Part shown: positions 21,109 through 30,643 of the stretch, piece after piece
Numbering within the stretch: the first letter of the stretch is position 1
Layout: each line of letters begins with the position of its first letter
Assembly (NCBI RefSeq): GCF_037031285.1
Contig: NZ_JAYEZO010000002.1
Location: forward strand, 186,001-250,000
DNA from: Halobellus sp. LT62
GTDB taxonomy: Archaea; Halobacteriota; Halobacteria; Halobacteriales; Haloferacaceae
Direction of reading: 5' to 3'
Length of the DNA: 64,000 bases
Translations under genes and position numbers: made by a program
Notes under the pieces: model-generated
The model's database searches: none
What the model saw: only the letters and a program-made list of their open reading frames with translations
Told to the model about the DNA's origin: nothing

Positions 21109-21220
21109 CGATCGCTCGCGTTCGGCTCTAGAAATCGCTCACGCCGGCTCCAGTGTCGCTTGCGCTCCCGGTATCGGAGTCGCAATACCGATGGATCGCG
21201 AAAAAATCCCGCGACGTCTC

Positions 21221-21505
21221 TCAGAACGAGACCTGCTCTGGACCGCTTTCGCCCATCGCGTAGGCGTCGCGATCGCTGTAGTACCGCCGACCGATGGCCT
21301 CGTGGCCGAGACCGCAGAACAACGCCGACTGCGCGTCGTCGGCTGTGACGTAGGTTTCCGAGCCCGCACGGGCGAGTACGTCTCCGAGGCGGGCGGTCCC
21401 GTTGGGGAGTTCGATAGTCCGGTCGCCGTACGCCTCGATGAGTTCCTCTGTCGTCGCGGGGAACTCGTGAGCGTCGATGAGTTCGCCAGTGTGGTTCAAG
21501 CGCAT
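21221..21505 (-). CDS. DUF5789-type small haloarchaeal protein
   Basis: A 94-residue protein (MRLNHTGELIDAHEFPATTE...). The pattern ELIDxHEFPATTEELIEAYGDxxIELPNG...LGxVLxRxGSETY and the ending YSDRDAYAMGESGPEQVSF fit the DUF5789 family, common in multiple copies in haloarchaea, function unknown. Its promoter lies in an unusually AT-rich spacer (21,530-21,600) shared with the divergent PHP gene. Confidence 0.8.
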   Translation of the reverse strand: MRLNHTGELIDAHEFPATTEELIEAYGDRTIELPNGTARLGDVLARAGSETYVTADDAQSALFCGLGHEAIGRRYYSDRDAYAMGESGPEQVSF

Positions 21506-21574
21506 TGCATCCGATTCTCTGTGCTCGACATTCTTAATGGTTTTATATGATGATATATTGAGTGGCTTAATTCT

Positions 21575-21588
21575 TTAATGATCATTAA
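21575..21588. promoter_or_regulatory. 14-bp perfect palindrome in the DUF5789 / PHP divergent spacer
   Basis: TTAATGATCATTAA is a perfect palindrome about 25-30 bp upstream of the TATA-like box of the minus-strand gene (21,543-21,551) and 72 bp before the plus-strand start. A dimeric regulator site is likely. Confidence 0.45.
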
Positions 21589-21660
21589 TTGCTGAAGTGT
21601 GACACGAGAACCGTTCGCACGGTCGCAAGGGCTTTGAGACGCCGTGGCCGACGTAGTACC

Positions 21661-22503
21661 GTGACTCGGGAACGCGACAGCGACGGCGTCGACGCCGCCG
21701 TGCACGACGCGCCAGCGGCCGATCTCCACGTCCATACCACCGCTTCGGACGGGATCCTTACGGTTTCCGAACTCCCGGTGGCGGCCCGGACGGGCGGTGT
21801 CGACGTCGTCGCCGTCACGGACCACGATCGCGTCCATCCCGAGCTGGACGCGCCGGTGCAGACGATCGACGACGTGACCGTCGTTCGGGGCATCGAGCTC
21901 CGGGTCGACGCCGGCGATCAGCGACTCGATCTCCTCGGATACGGGTTGGAAGCGACCGACGGGATCGACGCGGTAACGAGGCGCATCCAAGAGAACCGCA
22001 AGACGCGCGGGGCGGAAATCGTCGAACGCGTCGAAGCGCGCCTCGACGTCGATCTCGACATCGAGCTGGAAGATGGTATCGGGCGGCCGAACATCGCCCG
22101 CGCGATCGAGGCGAGCGATGCCCCGTACGACTTCGATTCGGCGTTCGAGGAACTGATCGGCACCGGCTGTCCCTGCTACGTCGAGCGCTATGTCCCCTCG
22201 TTCTCTGCGGGCGTGCGGGCCCTCCGCGACTCCTGTGCCGTCGTCGCGCTGGCGCACCCGTTCCGCTACGGCGACCCCGAGTCGGCGCTCGATCGCGCCC
22301 GTGAACTCGACGCAGTCGAACGGTTCTATCCGTACAGCGGGGCCAGCGCCGACGCGGAAGACCGCGCCTTGGTGGATGCCGTCGCCGACGAGGCGGACCT
22401 GCTGCTGACCGGCGGATCGGATGCGCACGATCGGGCCCTCGGGCTCGCGGGACCGCCGCCGTCGGCGTTCGATCCGATCGCCTCGCGTCTGTCGGGCGTC
22501 TGA
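21661..22503 (+). CDS. PHP-domain metal-dependent phosphoesterase
   Basis: A 280-residue PHP-family hydrolase. The hallmark DLHVHTTASDG (21-31) carries the first metal histidines, VTDHD (about 56-60) supplies the next ligands, and TGGSDAHD near the C-terminus supplies the last set. Relatives include 5'-3' exoribonuclease (RNase AM/YciV) and nucleoside 3',5'-bisphosphate phosphatases, so a nucleotide or RNA-end substrate is plausible. GTG at 21661 is preferred because upstream codons are basic and un-halophilic. Confidence 0.88.
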   Translation: MTRERDSDGVDAAVHDAPAADLHVHTTASDGILTVSELPVAARTGGVDVVAVTDHDRVHPELDAPVQTIDDVTVVRGIELRVDAGDQRLDLLGYGLEATDGIDAVTRRIQENRKTRGAEIVERVEARLDVDLDIELEDGIGRPNIARAIEASDAPYDFDSAFEELIGTGCPCYVERYVPSFSAGVRALRDSCAVVALAHPFRYGDPESALDRARELDAVERFYPYSGASADAEDRALVDAVADEADLLLTGGSDAHDRALGLAGPPPSAFDPIASRLSGV

Positions 22504-22589
22504 CCGCCCCGCCTGAACGCGCCGCTGGTTCTCGGAGCAGATAGCCGCGAGCGTAGACTTAAACCCCGGTGGGAACGTACGAAGCGTGT

Positions 22590-22754
22590 ATGAAGTGCCA
22601 CTACTGCGACCGGGACGCGGCGTACGCTGCGGAGAAAGACGGTATCAAAGTCGGCCTCTGTGAGCGACACTTCCGGACGCAGGTCGAGGCGTTAGCTGAT
22701 TCTGAGGAGTTGGCGGCGATTCGCGAGCAGATCGATATCGACCGGACGGAGTAG
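22590..22754 (+). CDS. Small zinc-binding protein (DUF6757-like)
   Basis: A 54-residue protein starting MKCHYCDRDAAYAAEKDGIK and ending EQIDIDRTE. The knuckle CHYC (3-6) plus CERH (about 26-29) would make a CxxC...CxxH zinc site. I recall this pattern as DUF6757. The ATG at 22590 is chosen because the family begins at MKCHYCD. An upstream start at 22,569 is open but adds an uncharacteristic segment. Confidence 0.75.
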   Translation: MKCHYCDRDAAYAAEKDGIKVGLCERHFRTQVEALADSEELAAIREQIDIDRTE

Positions 22755-22788
22755 CCCCCCCGAACGAGTCGTTCGCACGCTTCGGGTA

Positions 22789-22899
22789 CTACCGCTCGTC
22801 TCGCAATGACCGTCCGCACTCCGGACACGCTTCATCGAGTATCGTGACAGACGCGTCGCAGTCCGGGCAGAACTCACGGTAACAGGCCTGATCTCCCAT
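22789..22899 (-). CDS. 36-residue double CxxC zinc-ribbon microprotein
   Basis: A short frame reading MGDQACYREFCPDCDASVTI then LDEACPECGRSLRDER and TAG. Two knuckles, CPDC (11-14) and CPEC (26-29 region), 12 residues apart, form a complete zinc ribbon, with an extra Cys at position 6. The composition (acidic tail, halophilic codons) supports translation. Such tiny ribbons are common in haloarchaea and often missed because they fall below length cut-offs. Function unknown. Confidence 0.6.
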   Translation of the reverse strand: MGDQACYREFCPDCDASVTILDEACPECGRSLRDER

Positions 22900-23057
22900 C
22901 GGTGTCCGTTCGCCGCCGAGACACAAATTACTAGCGACGTCGCTAGCGAGCGCTGTTCGACTTCCTTCGGCCGCACAAAAAATTCGGATCGTCGCTGGCG
23001 TTCGGCGCGCGGTTCGAGGCGTGACGTTGGGGGTGTGGTGGCGTGTTCAGACCGCTT

Positions 23058-24740
23058 TCACATTGCGCCGCCCATACCGCCCATTCCGCCCATGCCACCC
23101 ATACCGCCGGGTGCACCGCCGGGCGCGCCGCCCTCGTCGCCGCCGTCGTCGCTGCCGCCGCCCTTGAGGTCGCCCGCGGCGATGACGTCGTCGATGCGGA
23201 GGATCATCACGGCCGCCTCGGTGGCGGACTCGATGGCCTGCGTCTTGACGCGGAGGGGTTCGACGACGCCGTCGTCCTCCATGTTCACGATGTCGCCGGT
23301 GTAGGCGTCCAGACCCGCGGAGGTGTCGCCGTCGGAGTGCTCCTTGCGGAGGTTGACGAGCGACTCGATGGGGTCGAGACCGGCGTTCTCCGCGAGGGTG
23401 CGCGGGATGATGTCGAGCGCCTCGGTGAACGCCTCGATCGCGAGCTGCTCGCGGCCGCCGACGGAGCTGGCGAACTCGCCGAGCTCCATCGACAGTTCGG
23501 TCTCGCTCGCGCCGCCGCCGGGCAGGACCTGCCCGTCTTCGAGCGTCGTGCGCACGACGCCGAGGGAGTCGTCGATGGCGCGTTCGAGCTCGTCGACGAC
23601 GTGCTCGGTGCCGCCGCGGAGGATGAGCGTGACGGACTTCGCATCCTCGACGTCCTCGACGAAGATGCGCTCGTCGCCGCCGATGTCCTTCTGGGCGACG
23701 GAGCCGGCGAAGCCGAGGTCGTCGGCCTCGATGTCGTCGAGCGAGCCGACGACGTTGCCGCCGGTCGCGCGGGCGAGGCGCTTCAGGTCGGAGGACTTCG
23801 CGCGGCGAACCGCGAGGATACCCTCCTTCGCGAGGTAGTGCTGGGCCATGTCGTCGATGCCGTCACCGACGAAGACGACGTCGGCACCGACGTCGACGAG
23901 CTGATCGACCATTTCCTTCAGCTGCTCTTCCTCTTGGTCGAGGAACTGCTGGAGCTGGTCGGGGTCGGTGACGTTGACTTCCGCGTCGATCTCGGTCTCG
24001 CGAACTTCGAGGGCCCCGTCGAACAGCGCGACGTTGGCGTCCTCGACGCCGAAGGGCATGTTCTCGTGGACGCGTTCCTTGTCGACGATGACGCCCTCGA
24101 CGAGCTCGGAGTTGTCGATCGAGCCGCCGACGACCTTCTCGACGGAGACGTTGTCGATGTCGATGCCGTCGTCGTCGGCGACGGCCAGCACGGCGTCGAC
24201 GACGAGTTCGGCGAGCAGGTCCTTCGAGGACTCCGCACCCTTGCCGGTCATCGCCGTCTCGGCGATCTTGACGAGGGTCTCGCGGTCGTCCTCGCCGACT
24301 TCGATGGCGTTCTCCTCGAGGATCTCCTTGGCCTTCTCGGCGGCTTGGCGGTACCCCTGCGCGATGGTGGTCGCGTGGACGTCCTGCTCGATGAGCTCCT
24401 CGGCCTGATCGAGGAGTTCACCGGCGACGACGACGGCGGTCGTGGTGCCGTCGCCGACCTCGTCCTCCTGCGTCTCGGAGACTTCGACGATCATGTTCGC
24501 CGCGGGATGATCGATGTCCATCTCCTTGAGGATCGTGACGCCGTCGTTCGTGACGACGACGTTGCCCGTGGAGTCGACGAGCATCTTGTCCATTCCTTTC
24601 GGACCGAGCGTGGTCCGTACGGATTCGGCGACCGCTTTGCCCGCCGAGATATTCATCGACTGCGCGTCTTTACCCTGTGTGCGCTGGGAGTCTTCGCCCA
24701 GAATGATCATCGGCTGACCCTGCTGCATTCGCTGAGACAT
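23058..24740 (-). CDS. Thermosome subunit (group II chaperonin)
   Basis: An ATP-dependent cytoplasmic protein-folding chamber subunit of 560 residues. It shows the TCP-1/Cpn60 landmarks: [13 protein letters not shown] (about 41-53), [23 protein letters not shown] and, in the C-terminal equatorial half, the GGGASE motif. The Gly/Met-rich flexible tail (GGMGG repeats) at the C-terminus points into the chamber. Haloarchaea carry two or three paralogous cct/ths genes; which one this is cannot be told here. A strong TATA box lies just upstream, and the gene is monocistronic and likely heat-inducible. Confidence 0.97.
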   Translation of the reverse strand: MSQRMQQGQPMIILGEDSQRTQGKDAQSMNISAGKAVAESVRTTLGPKGMDKMLVDSTGNVVVTNDGVTILKEMDIDHPAANMIVEVSETQEDEVGDGTTTAVVVAGELLDQAEELIEQDVHATTIAQGYRQAAEKAKEILEENAIEVGEDDRETLVKIAETAMTGKGAESSKDLLAELVVDAVLAVADDDGIDIDNVSVEKVVGGSIDNSELVEGVIVDKERVHENMPFGVEDANVALFDGALEVRETEIDAEVNVTDPDQLQQFLDQEEEQLKEMVDQLVDVGADVVFVGDGIDDMAQHYLAKEGILAVRRAKSSDLKRLARATGGNVVGSLDDIEADDLGFAGSVAQKDIGGDERIFVEDVEDAKSVTLILRGGTEHVVDELERAIDDSLGVVRTTLEDGQVLPGGGASETELSMELGEFASSVGGREQLAIEAFTEALDIIPRTLAENAGLDPIESLVNLRKEHSDGDTSAGLDAYTGDIVNMEDDGVVEPLRVKTQAIESATEAAVMILRIDDVIAAGDLKGGGSDDGGDEGGAPGGAPGGMGGMGGMGGMGGAM

Positions 24741-24766
24741 ATTCGCTCCGATGATTGTTTGTGCTT

Positions 24767-24775
24767 CTATATAAA
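24767..24775 (-). promoter_or_regulatory. TATA box of the thermosome gene
   Basis: On the minus strand this reads TTTATATAG, centred about 31 nt before the ATG at 24740. It is a near-ideal archaeal TBP site, giving a leader of only a few bases. Confidence 0.65.
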
Positions 24776-24912
24776 CGCGTCGCTACCGGCATCGGAAGTG
24801 GCTCCATACGCTCGATAGTGGGTGTTAACATCTAACATATATGCTATTTATATATCCCGTTCACTGTCCGTTGTGTAAAGTTCTATTACGTCGACCGACA
24901 GTGTACCGGGCG

Positions 24913-25686
24913 ATGGTACTCCGGGAGTTCATCGACGAGTTCGCCGACGGGAGCGCGGACGCCTCCCTATCGATCGTCAACGGCGAACAGCCCCCGATGG
25001 TCGCCCGGATGCTGAACTCGCTCTTCGACGAGCAGCCGGTGGCCGTCTCGGAGGTCGCTCGCGTGCTCTCGGATTCGGACGTCATCCAACTCCGCCGCGA
25101 CGGCACCGTGGTTTCCCAATCGGAGTTTCGCGACGTCCGCGACGCGGTTCTCGCGGTCAATTCGGACCTCTACATCACCGGGTCGCGTCCGCTCGAAGAC
25201 GTGGAGACGCCCGCGGTGATCCGCGATCTCGAGGGAACCAGATTCCGCGTTCGCGGGTATCCGGCCGGCACGAAGGGAAAGCTCCTCCTCATCGAAATCT
25301 CCCGGTACATCGAGTCGCTGGCGCTCCGTCACGGCGACGGTGAGCTCCACACCGGATTTCAGCGACTCTCGCGCATTGTCGACGAGCGGGGCACTCAGCG
25401 CGCCTACGAGAAACTCGCGGACACCGACCTCGACGTTCACATCTACGGTATCGGCGAGGCCGACGCGCTCGCCTCTCATCCGGTCACCGTCCACAACGAC
25501 GACGTCGAGGAGATCCGCCGCGGCTGGTTCGTCGTCTTCTCACCCCCGCCGGTTTCCGACGAGACCGGCGCGGCGCTCATCGCCGTCACCGACGACGACG
25601 TCGAATGGGACGGTATCTGGCTGATCGACATCGACGCCGCGCGAAAAGTCTCGGGGTATCTCTCGACGGAATACGGCGCGGAGTAG
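24913..25686 (+). CDS. DICT sensory-domain protein
   Basis: A 257-residue soluble protein beginning MVLREFIDEFADGSAD. The layout matches the DICT domain (found in diguanylate cyclases and two-component systems), which in haloarchaea often stands alone and is proposed to sense light or redox signals. Typical points are the short helical start, the YITGSRPLEDVETPAVIRD centre and the DGIWLIDIDAARKVSGYL end. The frame is open back to 24,841, but that ATG overlaps an obvious TATA element (TATTTATATAT, 24,844-24,854), so 24,913 is the realistic start. Confidence 0.8.
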   Translation: MVLREFIDEFADGSADASLSIVNGEQPPMVARMLNSLFDEQPVAVSEVARVLSDSDVIQLRRDGTVVSQSEFRDVRDAVLAVNSDLYITGSRPLEDVETPAVIRDLEGTRFRVRGYPAGTKGKLLLIEISRYIESLALRHGDGELHTGFQRLSRIVDERGTQRAYEKLADTDLDVHIYGIGEADALASHPVTVHNDDVEEIRRGWFVVFSPPPVSDETGAALIAVTDDDVEWDGIWLIDIDAARKVSGYLSTEYGAE

Positions 25687-25707
25687 CGGCTGCGATCGGA
25701 CCGAGCG

Positions 25708-26250
25708 CTACCCGGACTGACGCACGTCGAACCCCTGCGTGAGTTCGTTGTGCTTCCGTTCGAGGAAGGAGTACACCGCACCGTGCGGCGCACCGTCGAG
25801 AATCATCCCGACGGCGCGTCGGACCGCCTCGACCTCCTCGGGCTGGCCGATGACGCCGAGTGTCGTGCCCTTGATCACGACTTCCGCGCCCGTGAGTTCC
25901 TCCATCAGCTCTCTCGTCCGGCCGTTCTCGCCGATGAGCCGACCTTTCTGTCGCTTGAGGTCGTTCTTGTTTCGGGTGTGTGATTCGAGGTCGACGAGTT
26001 CGAACGTCCGGAGCTCCCCGTCCAGCAGCGACAGTGCGGATTCGGGCGTGAAGCCTCGACCGATCGCGCGGACGATGTCGGGGGCGACCATCCCGCTGAC
26101 GGGGTCGCCGACGTCGTCGATGGCGACCGACCCGCTCTCGGAATCGATGTCGAGACGGACTTCGGCGCGACTTTCGATCTCGCGCATCGTCTCACCCCCC
26201 TCGCCGATGAGGACGCCGATGCGGTCTTGGGGGATCGTTACGTGTTTCAT
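25708..26250 (-). CDS. KH-domain RNA-binding protein, archaeal Dim2/Pno1 relative
   Basis: A 180-residue protein with two KH domains. The GxxG loops are IGEGG (about 15-19) and IGENG (about 105-109). The second block ends with LTGAEVVIKGTTLGVIGQPEEVE, as in the Pno1/Krr1 family. In eukaryotes Dim2/Pno1 helps assemble and process the small ribosomal subunit; the archaeal protein is placed in the same role and binds aIF2 or 16S rRNA. It lies 90 nt downstream of rio1 on the same strand, and Rio1 also matures the small subunit. The aIF1A-rio1-KH order is a conserved archaeal cluster. Confidence 0.93.
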   Translation of the reverse strand: MKHVTIPQDRIGVLIGEGGETMREIESRAEVRLDIDSESGSVAIDDVGDPVSGMVAPDIVRAIGRGFTPESALSLLDGELRTFELVDLESHTRNKNDLKRQKGRLIGENGRTRELMEELTGAEVVIKGTTLGVIGQPEEVEAVRRAVGMILDGAPHGAVYSFLERKHNELTQGFDVRQSG

Positions 26251-26340
26251 ACGGCCGAATACCCGGTGGAGCCGTTTAAGAGTTTGTTCGTCGATCGGTT
26301 CGCGGTGCGTGCTCTCCGGACTCCGCTCAGCCCATCGTCG

Positions 26341-27270
26341 TCAGGTCCGGCCGTCGTCACCGCGGTCGTCGAGATCGCTCGGTGCCTCGGGGTCCCCGCT
26401 CGGATCCGCCTCGACCGCGGTGACAAACTCGTACAGTTCGTCCTCGCTCACGTCGAGGCCCTGCCGGCCGAAAAAGGCGGCCACGTTGCGGCAGTCTCGG
26501 CGGAGGAACTCTCCGGCGTTCGGGTGGTGGACGGTCACCGCCTGCCCGAGGTCGATCACGACGAGTTCGCCGTCGTGGATGATCATATTGTATTCGGAGA
26601 GGTCGCCGTGGACGAGCCCCGCAGCGTGGAGTCGACGCATATACTCCGAGACGACTTCGTAGGCTGTCTCGGGATTCTCGACGTCGACCTCGGCGAGCCT
26701 TCGCGCTCGCTCTTCGACGAGTCCGACGAGCTCCATCACGAGGACGTTGCGCTCGACGGCGATCGGCCGCGGAACGCGAACGCCCGCCTGTCGGGCGCGT
26801 TCGAGGTTCGCGAACTCCTTTTGGGTCCACGCGAGCACGACCTGTTTCTTGTCGTTGCCGATCCCCTCGAATCGCGGGTCGCCCTCGAGATACTCCCGCA
26901 TCTGCCGGAAGTTCGAGGCGTTGATCCGGTAGATCTTCACGGCGACATCGCGCTCCGCTCCGTCGTCGCTGCCGAGCGCCTCGTAGACGTTCGCCTCCTT
27001 ACCGGTCGAGATCGGCCCGCCGAACGCATCGATGTGGCCGTCTTGGACGAGTTTGTAGATCGCGGCGAACGTGGCGTCGTCGAAGACCGACTGCTCGACT
27101 TTGAACTGGTCGGCGTCCTTCAACCGCTTGCGGAACTCGTCGAACTCGCGGTCCCGTCGACGGGCGATTCTGTCGGCTTCGGTGTCGGAAACGTCGATCT
27201 CTTCCCACTCGTCGCCCGGGGCGTCAGCCTCGTCGGGAGCTAAAAAACCGTAGTCGTCGGAGTCTGTCAC
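26341..27270 (-). CDS. rio1: Rio1-type serine/threonine protein kinase
   Basis: A 309-residue atypical kinase that acts in late 30S maturation. RIO landmarks are the P-loop [12 protein letters not shown] (about 86-97), the catalytic loop HGDLSEYN and the metal loop VIDLGQAV. Start is GTG at 27268-27270, overlapping the aIF1A stop as GTGA. The upstream extension of this frame lies inside aIF1A in another frame and is not coding. The acidic N-terminal 60 residues are halophilic. Sits between aIF1A and the KH gene, giving a small-subunit assembly operon. Confidence 0.96.
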   Translation of the reverse strand: MTDSDDYGFLAPDEADAPGDEWEEIDVSDTEADRIARRRDREFDEFRKRLKDADQFKVEQSVFDDATFAAIYKLVQDGHIDAFGGPISTGKEANVYEALGSDDGAERDVAVKIYRINASNFRQMREYLEGDPRFEGIGNDKKQVVLAWTQKEFANLERARQAGVRVPRPIAVERNVLVMELVGLVEERARRLAEVDVENPETAYEVVSEYMRRLHAAGLVHGDLSEYNMIIHDGELVVIDLGQAVTVHHPNAGEFLRRDCRNVAAFFGRQGLDVSEDELYEFVTAVEADPSGDPEAPSDLDDRGDDGRT

Positions 27271-27557
27271 TGAATGTGTCCTTCCTCGCGGAGCTGGTCG
27301 GCCTCGGACTTCTCGTAGCGCCAGGTGATATCGCCCTTCTCGTCCTGCCAGTCCCACGGTTCGACGAGCACCACGTCGTCCTCGCGGATCCAGATCCGCT
27401 TTTGCATTCGACCGGGGATACGCGCGGTGCGCTCGACGCCGTCGGCGCACCGGACTTTCACGCGGTTCGCTCCGAGCATATTCGTGACGACGGCGAACAC
27501 CTCGTCGTCGTCGGGCATCCGGAGGTCCCGCCGCCCTCCGTTCTCGTCGTCGCTCAT
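27267..27557 (-). CDS. eif1A: Translation initiation factor aIF1A
   Basis: A 96-residue S1/OB-fold protein that binds the 30S A-site during initiation. The phrases [40 protein letters not shown] and [14 protein letters not shown] are all signature aIF1A/eIF1A segments. It is the first gene of the aIF1A-rio1-KH cluster and overlaps rio1 by 4 nt (GTGA). Confidence 0.97.
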   Translation of the reverse strand: MSDDENGGRRDLRMPDDDEVFAVVTNMLGANRVKVRCADGVERTARIPGRMQKRIWIREDDVVLVEPWDWQDEKGDITWRYEKSEADQLREEGHIQ

Positions 27558-27716
27558 ACGCGGGCGTTCGTCGCGCCCCGGTTTAAGTTCTGCGAGAGTC
27601 GACGAAATCGGCTTTGGAGGCGAATTTCGTCACTCGCGGCGAATTCGTCTGGGGACGGTGCGCAGCCGAGACCGACAGACGACAGTCTCATAGGCCCACC
27701 GTCGGTAGCGGCCGGT

Positions 27717-29024
27717 ATGGCAACTGATAGGCTTCTCGTCTCCGGCGGTCGGGTGTTGCACCCGGACGCGAGTGTCACCGAAGCGGACGTGCTCATCGAT
27801 CGCGATGCTGGGCGGATCGAGGCCGTCGAATCAGGGCTGTCGACCGAATACGATGTCAGCGAGACGCTCGACGCCTCGGGCGGACTCGTGATTCCCGGGC
27901 TCGTGAACGCGCACACGCACGTCGCGATGACGCTGCTCCGCGGCTACGCCGACGACAAACCGCTCGACGCGTGGCTGCGGGAGGACATCTGGCCCGCGGA
28001 GGCCGAACTCACCGCCGAGGACGTCCGCGCCGGGACCGAGTTGGGACTCGTCGAGATGATCCGCTCGGGGACGACGACGTTCGCGGATATGTACTTCCAC
28101 GTGCCAGAGGTCGTCGAGGCCGTCGACGAGGCGGGGATGCGCGCCCGCGTCGGCCACGGCGTCGTCACCGTCGGCAAGGACGAGGCCGACGCCCGCGCGG
28201 ACGTCGAAGAGAGCCTCGACGTGGCCCGCGAGTACGACGGCGCAGCCGACGGCCGGGTCCGGACGGCCGTGATGCCGCACTCACTGACGACCGTCGATGA
28301 GTCCCTGTTCCGCGAGGCCATCGCTGCGGCTCGCGAGGACGGAATTCCGATCCACACGCACGCGAACGAGACCGCCGACGAAGTCGACCCGATCGTCGAG
28401 GAACGCGGCGTGCGGCCGCTCGCGTACGCGGACGACCTCGGAGTGCTCTCCGACGCCGACTTCCTCGCGCACGGGGTCCACGTCGACGACAGCGAGATCG
28501 ACCTCCTCGCCGAGCGCGGCACGGCGGTCGTCCACTGCCCGGCGTCGAATATGAAGCTCGCGTCGGGAATCGCGCCCGTGCAGAAGTTGCTCGACGCGGG
28601 CGTGACTGTCGGCCTCGGCACCGACGGCGCGGCCTCGAACAACGACCTCGACCTCTTCGACGAGCTGCGAGACGCCGCGATGATCGGGAAGCTCGGCGCT
28701 GACGACGCGTCGGCGGTGCCCGCCGAGGCAGCAGTCCGGATGGCGACCGAGGGCGGCGCGCGGGCGCTGTCGCTGCCGGGCGGACGGGTCGAAGTCGGCG
28801 GAGCCGCGGACCTCGCGATCGTCGACCTCGATGCGCCCCACCTCGCTCCGGCGCACGACCTCGTGAGCCACCTCGCGTACGCCGTCCGCGGCTCCGACGT
28901 CCGACACACGGTCTGCGACGGCCAAGTCCTGATGCGTGATCGCGAACTCAAGACGCTCGACGAGCGGGAGATTGTCGAGGTGGCGCGCCGGCGCGCGGTC
29001 GATCTCGTCGCCCGCGCTGAGTGA
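27717..29024 (+). CDS. Amidohydrolase, SAH/5'-methylthioadenosine/5'-deoxyadenosine deaminase type
   Basis: A 435-residue metal-dependent deaminase of the ATZ/TRZ-MtaD-DadD group. Metal and substrate motifs are in order: HTHVAMTLLRG (about 63-73), HTHANET (about 212-218), FLAHGVHVDD and LGTDGAASNNDLD (about 300-312). These enzymes deaminate S-adenosylhomocysteine, 5'-methylthioadenosine or 5'-deoxyadenosine. In methanogens the product S-inosylhomocysteine goes to an AhcY homologue. An adenosylhomocysteinase-type gene lies at 53,001, so cooperation is possible. The open frame extends upstream to 27,276 but is antisense to aIF1A there. ATG at 27717 gives the right N-terminus. Confidence 0.9.
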   Translation: MATDRLLVSGGRVLHPDASVTEADVLIDRDAGRIEAVESGLSTEYDVSETLDASGGLVIPGLVNAHTHVAMTLLRGYADDKPLDAWLREDIWPAEAELTAEDVRAGTELGLVEMIRSGTTTFADMYFHVPEVVEAVDEAGMRARVGHGVVTVGKDEADARADVEESLDVAREYDGAADGRVRTAVMPHSLTTVDESLFREAIAAAREDGIPIHTHANETADEVDPIVEERGVRPLAYADDLGVLSDADFLAHGVHVDDSEIDLLAERGTAVVHCPASNMKLASGIAPVQKLLDAGVTVGLGTDGAASNNDLDLFDELRDAAMIGKLGADDASAVPAEAAVRMATEGGARALSLPGGRVEVGGAADLAIVDLDAPHLAPAHDLVSHLAYAVRGSDVRHTVCDGQVLMRDRELKTLDEREIVEVARRRAVDLVARAE

Positions 29025-29467
29025 GAACGCGACGTCGGAGACTCGTTCCGGTCGGTAGCTCTCTTCTCGTCTGCGCCGCGGCCGTACGCCGCTGGTCGAT
29101 CCTGTCGCGAGCAGCTATTCTCCGGTAGAGTCCAATCCACGTTCTCTCGAATGTATGGGGTCGGTACGGAGTACGCGATCACTGACGAACTCCCCCCGTG
29201 TCGAACGCTGCGTATCTCCAAAATCACTAGAAAAATATTTAGACAAATAACAAATATAAGATTAACGTGAAATTCTAAAAAGGATAAAGAATCGGAATAT
29301 AGCCGATAAACTGGTTAATATTGTATAAAAATACATAACAAAAAATATATTCTTACTTAAAGCTATCAACTTCTATACTTATCGATGGGATGAGCTACAT
29401 CCGATCGTGTTTCCGCTCACGCCGGTGGTGGGGTCACGCGCTCGCGACGTGCGAGCCGTCCGCCCAC
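29025..29467. other. AT-rich convergent spacer at the left edge of the catabolic island
   Basis: About 440 bases with no supported gene. From roughly 29,222 to 29,388 the DNA is extremely AT-rich compared with all flanking genes. It includes a short inverted repeat ATCGG-n7-CCGAT (near 29,292-29,308). Both neighbours end here (deaminase from the left, dehydrogenase from the right), so it may act as a bidirectional terminator. No integrase, transposase or tRNA remnant is visible. Confidence 0.5.
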
Positions 29468-30592
29468 TCAGGGGATAATGAGCTGTCTGATGCCCGACCC
29501 CGAATCCAGTTCCGAAAGCGCCTCGTTGACCTCGTCGAGGGTCCGTTCACCGCTGATGAGGGGATCGAGATCGAACCGACCTCGTGCCACCATCTCGGCG
29601 AGTTTGGGGATGGCCGTCGGGAGGTCGTACGATCCGTTGAACGAGCCGACGATCGACCGCTCGCCGAGCACGACGTCGAAGTAATTCAACTCCGTCTCCT
29701 TCGTGCCTCGCGGCGGCGCTCCGACGAGAACGGCCGTTCCGAGCGGAGCGAGCGACTCGATCGCCTGCTCGGCGACGCCGACGTTCCCCACGATCTCGAA
29801 CGCGTAATCGACCCCGTCGTCCACGATGTCACGTATCTGTTCGACGGGGTCGGCGACGCCGGAATTCACGGTGTGCGTCGCCCCGAGATCCGCGGCGAGA
29901 TCGAGCTTTTCGTCGACGAGATCCACCGCGATGACCCGCCCTGCACCCCGAACGTCCGCCGCTTGAATCGCGGAGAGCCCGACGCCACCGCACCCGAAAA
30001 TGGCGATGTCCGCCCCGGGTTCGATGTCCGCGGTGTTCATCACCGCGCCGGCACCGGTGAAGACCCCGCATCCCAAAAGCGACGCGTGTCTGATGGGGAT
30101 CTCGTCGGTGACCGGGATCGCGACCTCCTCGGTGACGATAGTGTACTCGCTGAACGAGGACACGCCGTGACAGTGGTAGATCGGAGATCCGTCGAGCCGA
30201 AAGCGACGGGCCCCCGTCCGGAGTGTCCCCGCTTTACGCGCTTGCACCCGGCGCTCACAGAGGTTCGAGCGTCCGATACGGCAGTACTCACACCGCCCGC
30301 AGGACATCCGTCCGAGCACGACCTGTTGGCCGACTTCGACGGTGGTGACGTCGTCGCCGACGGCTTGGACATAACCTGCTCCCTCGTGGCCCATCACGAA
30401 CGGGTACTGCTTGTCGTGGTGGCCGCGACTCATCGAGATGTCGCTGTGACAGAGACTGGCGGCTCCGATCTCGATCAGTACCTCGGTTCCGGTCGGCGCT
30501 TCGACGTCTATCTCTGCGGTTCGTACGGGCCGCTCTGTCGCGAAGTCCCCGGACTCTAGCGGTCCCATCAGGACGGCTGCGGTCGATTTCAT
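29468..30592 (-). CDS. Zinc-dependent alcohol dehydrogenase (MDR, class III-like)
   Basis: A 374-residue medium-chain dehydrogenase that oxidises an alcohol with NAD(P)+. Catalytic-zinc ligands are in SLCHSDIS (about 47-54), GHEGAG (about 68-73) and LLGCGVFTGAG (about 169-179). The structural-zinc lobe CGRCEYCRIGRSNLC (about 98-112) is complete. The Rossmann motif is GCGGVG (about 200-205). It resembles NDMA-dependent/Rxyl_3153 and formaldehyde-type enzymes, but I do not assign substrate. It is the last gene of a seven-gene minus-strand run (ATPase, permease, permease, amidohydrolase, binding protein, DapA-like, this) and is a natural partner of the aldehyde dehydrogenase at 36,728. Confidence 0.92.
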   Translation of the reverse strand: MKSTAAVLMGPLESGDFATERPVRTAEIDVEAPTGTEVLIEIGAASLCHSDISMSRGHHDKQYPFVMGHEGAGYVQAVGDDVTTVEVGQQVVLGRMSCGRCEYCRIGRSNLCERRVQARKAGTLRTGARRFRLDGSPIYHCHGVSSFSEYTIVTEEVAIPVTDEIPIRHASLLGCGVFTGAGAVMNTADIEPGADIAIFGCGGVGLSAIQAADVRGAGRVIAVDLVDEKLDLAADLGATHTVNSGVADPVEQIRDIVDDGVDYAFEIVGNVGVAEQAIESLAPLGTAVLVGAPPRGTKETELNYFDVVLGERSIVGSFNGSYDLPTAIPKLAEMVARGRFDLDPLISGERTLDEVNEALSELDSGSGIRQLIIP

Positions 30593-30643
30593 AGGTGATC
30601 TAATGCTGTCTGGGTGGTCGAATTCGGCTGCTGATCGGGCATC

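Noticed and set aside
23043-24818. Long plus-strand frame of 591 codons opposite the thermosome gene
   Set aside because: It is the antisense shadow of the GC-rich thermosome gene, which matches the chaperonin family end to end. The shadow has no recognisable domain.
27276-27716. N-terminal extension of the SAH/MTA deaminase
   Set aside because: This part is antisense to aIF1A, and the family N-terminus begins at the ATG at 27717.
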